Positions 6,801 to 9,519 of a stretch of DNA of 9,519 nucleotides are shown here, piece after piece (position 1 is the first letter of the stretch; each line of letters starts with the position of its first letter). Both the position numbers and the translations under genes were made by a program. This DNA is from Nocardiopsaceae bacterium (lineage in GTDB: Bacteria > Actinomycetota > Actinomycetes > Streptosporangiales > Streptosporangiaceae): positions 1 to 9,519 of the forward strand of contig JAIRTY010000810.1 of NCBI GenBank assembly GCA_031254715.1, written 5' to 3'. Under the pieces are notes generated by a model. The model was given only the letters and a program-made list of their open reading frames with translations, searched no databases and was not told the origin of the DNA.

Positions 6801-8305
6801 CGCTGGTCCCCTACGGGGTGGATGACCTGCCATCACAGCAGCAGCAGCGGATCGCGGCGATCGACCTGCGGTCGTTCGGGCACCTGCTGGCAGCGGGCGC
6901 CCCGCGGACCGGGCGGTCCCAGCTGCTGCGCACCATCGCGGGCTCCATCGCCAGCCACGCCAGCTGCGCCGACGTTCACCTGTACGGGATCGACTGCGGT
7001 AACGGCGCGCTGCTCGGCCTCACCCGGCTGCCGCACTGCGGCGCGGTGGTCGGGCGTACCCAGACGGAACGGGCCATCAGGCTGATCAGCCGGCTAACCC
7101 AGGAAGTCGCGCGCCGCCAGGAGCTGCTCGCGGCCGGCGGCTTCGCCGACTGCACCGAGCAGCGGGCGGCCGTCGCTCCCCCGGACCGGCTGCCGCACAT
7201 CATCGTGTTGCTCGACCGGTGGGAAGGCTTCCTGACCTCGCTCGGCGACATCGGCACCGGCGAGCTCACCGAGCAGATCTACAAGCTGCTCAGCGAGGGG
7301 GCCAGCGCGGGCGTCCATCTCATCATCACCGGTGACCAGCGGCTGGTCAGCGGCAAGATCGGCACGCTGACCGAGAACAAGATGGCTTTCCGGCTCTCGG
7401 ACAAGACCGACTTCTCGGTGCTGGGCGTGTCGTCCCGCAAGGTCCCGGTGGACATGCCGCCCGGCCGGGCGTTGCGTAACGAGACCGCCATCGAGACCCA
7501 GGTCGCGCTGCTCACCGCCGATGCCTCGGGCCCCGGCCAGGCGGCGGCGCTCGACGCCCTCGCCGCCGAGGCGGCCCAGCGGGACGCCGGGGTCCCCAAG
7601 GCGCTGCGGCCGTTCCGGGTCGACATGCTGCCCAGCCGGATCACGTTCGAGCAGGCCTGGCAGCTGCGGCCGGCCGAGTCGCCGCTGTTCGGCCTGGTCG
7701 GGGTGGGCGGCGACGAGCTGGCTGGCTACGGCCCCGACCTGACACGGGGCATGGCGACGTTCGTGGTGGCAGGGCCGATGCGGTCCGGCCGCAGCAGCGT
7801 GCTGGTGTCGATGGCCCGCTCGTTCCTGCTGGGCGGCGCCCAGCTGGTGCTCATCACGCCCCGCCCGTCGCCGCTACGGGCGCTGGCCTCGGAGCCTGGC
7901 GTGGTCGCTGCCTTCGAGTCCAGCGACCTCCCCGCGGAGAACTTCGCCGCCGCCGTGGGGTCGTTCACCGGGCCAGGGGTGGTGCTGATGGATGACGCCG
8001 AGATGCTGAAGGACTGCTCGGCCGCCGATGAGCTGACCGAGCTGATGCACCTCGGCGCCGACCGGCGGCAGGCGCTGGTGCTGGCGGGAGACGCCAGCGA
8101 GGTCTGCGGCGGGTTCGGCACGTGGCAGACCGATGCCAAGAAGGCCAGGCGCGGCTCCCTGCTCGCCCCGCAGGACTTCACCGACGGCGACCTCATCGGC
8201 ATCCGGATACCGCGCGACCTGATCGGCCAGCCCGTCCAGCCGGGCCGTGCCCTGCTTCACCTCGGCGATGGCCAGTTGCGCACGGTCCAGGTACCGTTCG
8301 ACTGA
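3851..8305 (+). CDS. eccC: EccC/EssC-type FtsK/SpoIIIE secretion ATPase with FHA-like domain
   Basis: This 1484-residue single-chain motor of the type VII secretion system is predicted to bind and drive export of WXG100 substrates at the membrane. Domains in order: a ubiquitin-like N-terminus (about 1-112, MRLALTVVAP onward); an FHA-like beta domain (about 121-216) in which the usual Gly-Arg is Gly-Thr; two TM helices (about 264-282 and 285-303); then three P-loop modules. D1 has an intact Walker A GTTGAGKS (681-688, K687), Walker B LLIVIDE (D791, E792) and ATQRP (824-828). D2 has GAPRTGRS (1016-1023), Arg replacing the Lys, and LLDR (D1122) lacking the catalytic Glu. D3 has GPMRSGRS (1308-1315), again Arg for Lys, and VLMDD (D1381, D1382). 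D1 is therefore probably the only full ATPase. FHA before the TM pair recalls firmicute EssC, while one unsplit chain differs from mycobacterial EccCa/EccCb. It lies downstream of the WXG100-like gene and 43 bp before the two-TM gene. Confidence 0.95.
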   Translation: MRLALTVVAPAPRAGGKRAGANVVLDADPDTRVGDVGTELARQAGYAPAPAANETRVLQSARGEARAAASRQPPGSAVPGVFVDGQQVDPRESLAKSPIRDGCIVSLADASGCPAPEEPGLIEIRVASGPAAGAVYRLSMGQSSIGTGELDHIRLGDQELPEHAVRVTVDRRGSVQVSALPAARAMLDREPLTTAVPWRPGMQLAVGASLLDLAPWEPPDAALQPSDDGTGLDFNRPPRLLPPQQQTQFRLPSPPGKPDRRPLPFLMALMPLAIGVGGYFMFHSAYMLLFTAMSPVMMVGQYLQERKQGRTSNARQQAEYRERKGRIEQDAREALESERVRRRSDSPDPATVAAIASGPRRRLWERRRSDPDYLLLRCGTADLPSAVVLEDPTLDEHRRQVTWRVPDAPVTVPLPERGVLGVAGPGDAPRAIGRWLLAQAAALHSPNDLQVCVLTEPSGGASWDWVRWLPHARPDESHDINVLVGNDTETVAARIAELQAVVTARQEVQREAVGQITFSQPDTLVVLDGSRRLRSMPGIIPLLRDGPAVGVYAICLDADERLLPAECQAVAVAEGPRLRVQQTGELTIREVRPDYVSTAWCARVARGLAPIRDVSHDEEAAGLPDSSRLLDLLRLDPPNPETLAGRWRSRGRTTLALVGESLDGPFGIDLRRDGPHSLIAGTTGAGKSELLQTVVASLAVANRPDAMTFVLVDYKGGSAFKDCVHLPHTVGMVTDLDAHLVERALESLTAELTRREHILAAAGAKDIEDYTDALDRGARVQPMPRLLIVIDEFASMARDLPDFITGLVNIAQRGRSLGIHLILATQRPAGVVTADIRANTNLRIALRVTDPTESSDVIDAPDAARISKSTPGRAYVRLGHSSLVPFQTARVGGRRPGAKGRVLPRPWTARLDWSQLGRAALRRPPAPAAQEEEITDLGVLVQAIRGTSDGLRLPAQHSPWLPPLPLSLLLGRLRVPPPRDGGLPLVPYGVDDLPSQQQQRIAAIDLRSFGHLLAAGAPRTGRSQLLRTIAGSIASHASCADVHLYGIDCGNGALLGLTRLPHCGAVVGRTQTERAIRLISRLTQEVARRQELLAAGGFADCTEQRAAVAPPDRLPHIIVLLDRWEGFLTSLGDIGTGELTEQIYKLLSEGASAGVHLIITGDQRLVSGKIGTLTENKMAFRLSDKTDFSVLGVSSRKVPVDMPPGRALRNETAIETQVALLTADASGPGQAAALDALAAEAAQRDAGVPKALRPFRVDMLPSRITFEQAWQLRPAESPLFGLVGVGGDELAGYGPDLTRGMATFVVAGPMRSGRSSVLVSMARSFLLGGAQLVLITPRPSPLRALASEPGVVAAFESSDLPAENFAAAVGSFTGPGVVLMDDAEMLKDCSAADELTELMHLGADRRQALVLAGDASEVCGGFGTWQTDAKKARRGSLLAPQDFTDGDLIGIRIPRDLIGQPVQPGRALLHLGDGQLRTVQVPFD

Positions 8306-8348
8306 CCAGCGTCCCCGGATGTCCCCGCAGCCGGAACGGATCGTACCC

Positions 8349-8756
8349 ATGGACCGCAGCGACAACTCTCAAGCGCTGACGGCAGCGCAGCGGATCAAGG
8401 ACGAGATCGGGCTCGATGTCCTCGACGATGCCGCGGTCGGGCGAGTGCTCGAGGTGTGTAAGGCCCGCCGCGTCCGTGCCTGGCGGCTGGCGGTCATCTC
8501 CGGCGTGCTCGCGGCCGCGATCGTCATCGCCTGGATCGTCGTCGGCGTGATCGGCCAGGTGAACGGCTTCAAGCTGGTACTCCTCCCCGTGCTGCTGATC
8601 ATCAACGGCTTGCGCATGGTCTCGGGGGTCAAGACCGCCCGCAAGATGGCCAGCCTCCCCCGCGACATCGAGGCAGCGCGGACGGAGGCGGCGGCCGGAT
8701 CCCCGGCCCCGCAGGGCGCGGGCCGCCCGCCACCGGACGTCGCACGGTGGAACTAG
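8349..8756 (+). CDS. small two-TM protein of unknown function
   Basis: This 135-residue protein is not recognised as any ESX component. The N-terminal cytoplasmic part (1-44) is acidic to amphipathic (MDRSDNSQALTAAQ, then RIKDEIGLDVLDD) and ends in the basic KARRVRAWR. Two hydrophobic segments follow (about 46-68 and 74-92) with a short turn, QVNGF. A basic then Ala/Pro-rich C-terminal tail (93-135) ends VARWN. With two TMs both termini would be on the same, probably cytoplasmic, side. The ATG at 8349 is preferred over in-frame ATGs at 8319 and 8247 because GGAACGGA (8333-8340) lies 8 bases upstream. The gene follows the ATPase by 43 bp on the same strand and is probably co-transcribed, which suggests a membrane accessory of the secretion apparatus. 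That role is inferred from position only. Confidence 0.8.
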   Translation: MDRSDNSQALTAAQRIKDEIGLDVLDDAAVGRVLEVCKARRVRAWRLAVISGVLAAAIVIAWIVVGVIGQVNGFKLVLLPVLLIINGLRMVSGVKTARKMASLPRDIEAARTEAAAGSPAPQGAGRPPPDVARWN

Positions 8757-8772
8757 TCGCACGGCGGAACTA
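8739..8772 (+). repeat. 17-bp tandem repeat across a stop codon
   Basis: GTCGCACGGTGGAACTA (8739-8755) is followed immediately by a second copy, 8756-8772, with one difference (T8748 to C8765). The first copy supplies the last codons and most of the TAG stop of the two-TM protein. The second copy is non-coding, and its frame differs because 17 is not a multiple of 3. It looks like a small local duplication. Confidence 0.8.
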
Positions 8773-8778
8773 AGCGTG

Positions 8779-8801
8779 CCCGGACGGCTGCTCAGCCGGG
8801 G
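8779..8801. terminator. hairpin at convergent gene ends
   Basis: CGGCTG (8785-8790) and CAGCCG (8793-8798) pair around CT. The stem can extend through CCC (8779-8781) with GGG (8799-8801) across a GGA bulge. It sits between the convergent two-TM and FHA genes and overlaps the FHA stop codon. It could terminate transcription from both sides, but there is no T-tract. Confidence 0.4.
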
Positions 8802-9519
8802 CGGTATGGCTCGTAGCTGAGTCCCTGGCTGCCCACGAAGACCCGGGTCCCGTACCTGAGCCGGACCGGGACCTCCGGGTCGAGCGGCTGTTCCGACTTC
8901 GAGCCCGGCGGCTTGACGCGGGTACCATTGGCCGAGCCCAGGTCGGTCAGCAGCACCTGCCATCCGTCCAGGTGGACCCTGGCATGGACGCGGGAGATGG
9001 TCGACTGGGTGTCCACCACCCGCAGCGGCCGCGCCTCGCCGGACATCACTGAGGGCTCCGCCATGGGTTCCCGTCCGATCACGTAGTCCCCGTCCAGTTC
9101 GACGCTGGCCCCATCGTCCAGGATGAGCATGCCCAGCGGCGGCCTCGGCCCTGGCTGGGGAGTGACGGAACGCCGGCTGATCCCGGTGCCGCAGACGGCG
9201 CAGGACCGGGCCTCGGGGTCCCCGAAGTGCCCGTTCTTGCAGTACACGCCGAGCACGACCGGGGCGCTGCTGGTGACGGGCCCGGCCGCCGCCGCGTCCT
9301 CGGGAGCGGTCGGCTGCTCCAGTTCGGCCGGGGCGGCTGGCCCGAGCGAGGTCGCCATGGCGGGGGGCGGCGGTCCCGCGGACGGCTCCGGAATCCCCAG
9401 TTCCTCAATGCCCAGGGGATCATCAGCAGGTTCGGGAACCGCACCCGCGGGCCCGGCCGGGCCAGGGGCTGGCTCCCGGTAGCCCGCTCCGGGGGGCGGC
9501 GCCGGGCCCGCTGCGGACG
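8792..9519 (-). CDS. zinc-ribbon plus FHA domain protein, 5' end outside window
   Basis: This is a phosphothreonine-reading protein, complete at its C-terminus and open to the right edge of the window. Numbered from the in-frame ATG at 9358, it has a putative zinc-binding cluster C40-x3-H44-x8-C53-x2-C56 (CKNGH, then CAVCG). An FHA domain follows at about 75-185 with the diagnostic residues G95-R96, S122-R123-H125 and N144-G145-T146, so phosphopeptide binding should be intact. The protein ends YEPYRPG. The ATG at 9358 has no ribosome site, and the frame continues upstream without a stop for 53 more codons, all Pro/Ala/Gly/Glu-rich. The true start therefore probably lies beyond the window and the N-terminus is a long disordered linker. 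No TM segment is seen. It is a natural partner for the kinase and the ATPase (inference) and is convergent with the two-TM gene. Confidence 0.92.
   Translation of the reverse strand, partial: SAAGPAPPPGAGYREPAPGPAGPAGAVPEPADDPLGIEELGIPEPSAGPPPPAMATSLGPAAPAELEQPTAPEDAAAAGPVTSSAPVVLGVYCKNGHFGDPEARSCAVCGTGISRRSVTPQPGPRPPLGMLILDDGASVELDGDYVIGREPMAEPSVMSGEARPLRVVDTQSTISRVHARVHLDGWQVLLTDLGSANGTRVKPPGSKSEQPLDPEVPVRLRYGTRVFVGSQGLSYEPYRPG

Overview
This is a high-GC (roughly 70% or more) actinobacterial window, judged from the strong G/C bias at third codon positions, the GTG start and the gene content. It carries the core of a type VII secretion (ESX/WXG100) locus with a Ser/Thr kinase and FHA proteins. 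The combination suggests a filamentous or spore-forming member of the Actinomycetota rather than Mycobacterium, but I cannot assign genus or order. No RNA gene, CRISPR array, insertion sequence or integrase was seen.

Layout from left to right. (1) The N-terminus of an MFS-type transporter leaves the left edge on the minus strand (1-171). (2) A 351-bp divergent intergenic region rich in hairpins and inverted repeats follows (172-522). (3) A transmembrane PknB-like Ser/Thr kinase lies on the plus strand (523-1953). (4) A minus-strand cluster runs convergent to the kinase: a WXG100 protein (2859-3137), a possible tiny membrane protein (2643-2801) and an unrecognised 218-residue protein (1978-2634). 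(5) A divergent control region (3138-3448) holds a perfect 19-bp palindrome. (6) A plus-strand cluster follows: a tryptophan-less WXG100-like protein (3449-3748), a hairpin, a 1484-residue EccC/EssC-type FtsK/SpoIIIE ATPase (3851-8305) and a 135-residue two-TM protein (8349-8756). (7) A minus-strand zinc-ribbon plus FHA protein runs off the right edge (8792-9519).

How the genes probably work together (inference): the ATPase powers export of the two small helical-hairpin substrates. The kinase could phosphorylate threonines on locus proteins, which the canonical FHA domain of the right-edge protein, and possibly the degenerate FHA-like domain of the ATPase, could read. The two WXG100 genes are split onto opposite strands around a shared control region instead of forming the usual tandem pair. 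EccB, EccD, EccE and mycosin are not in the window, so it cannot be said whether this is a full ESX system cut by the window or a reduced variant.
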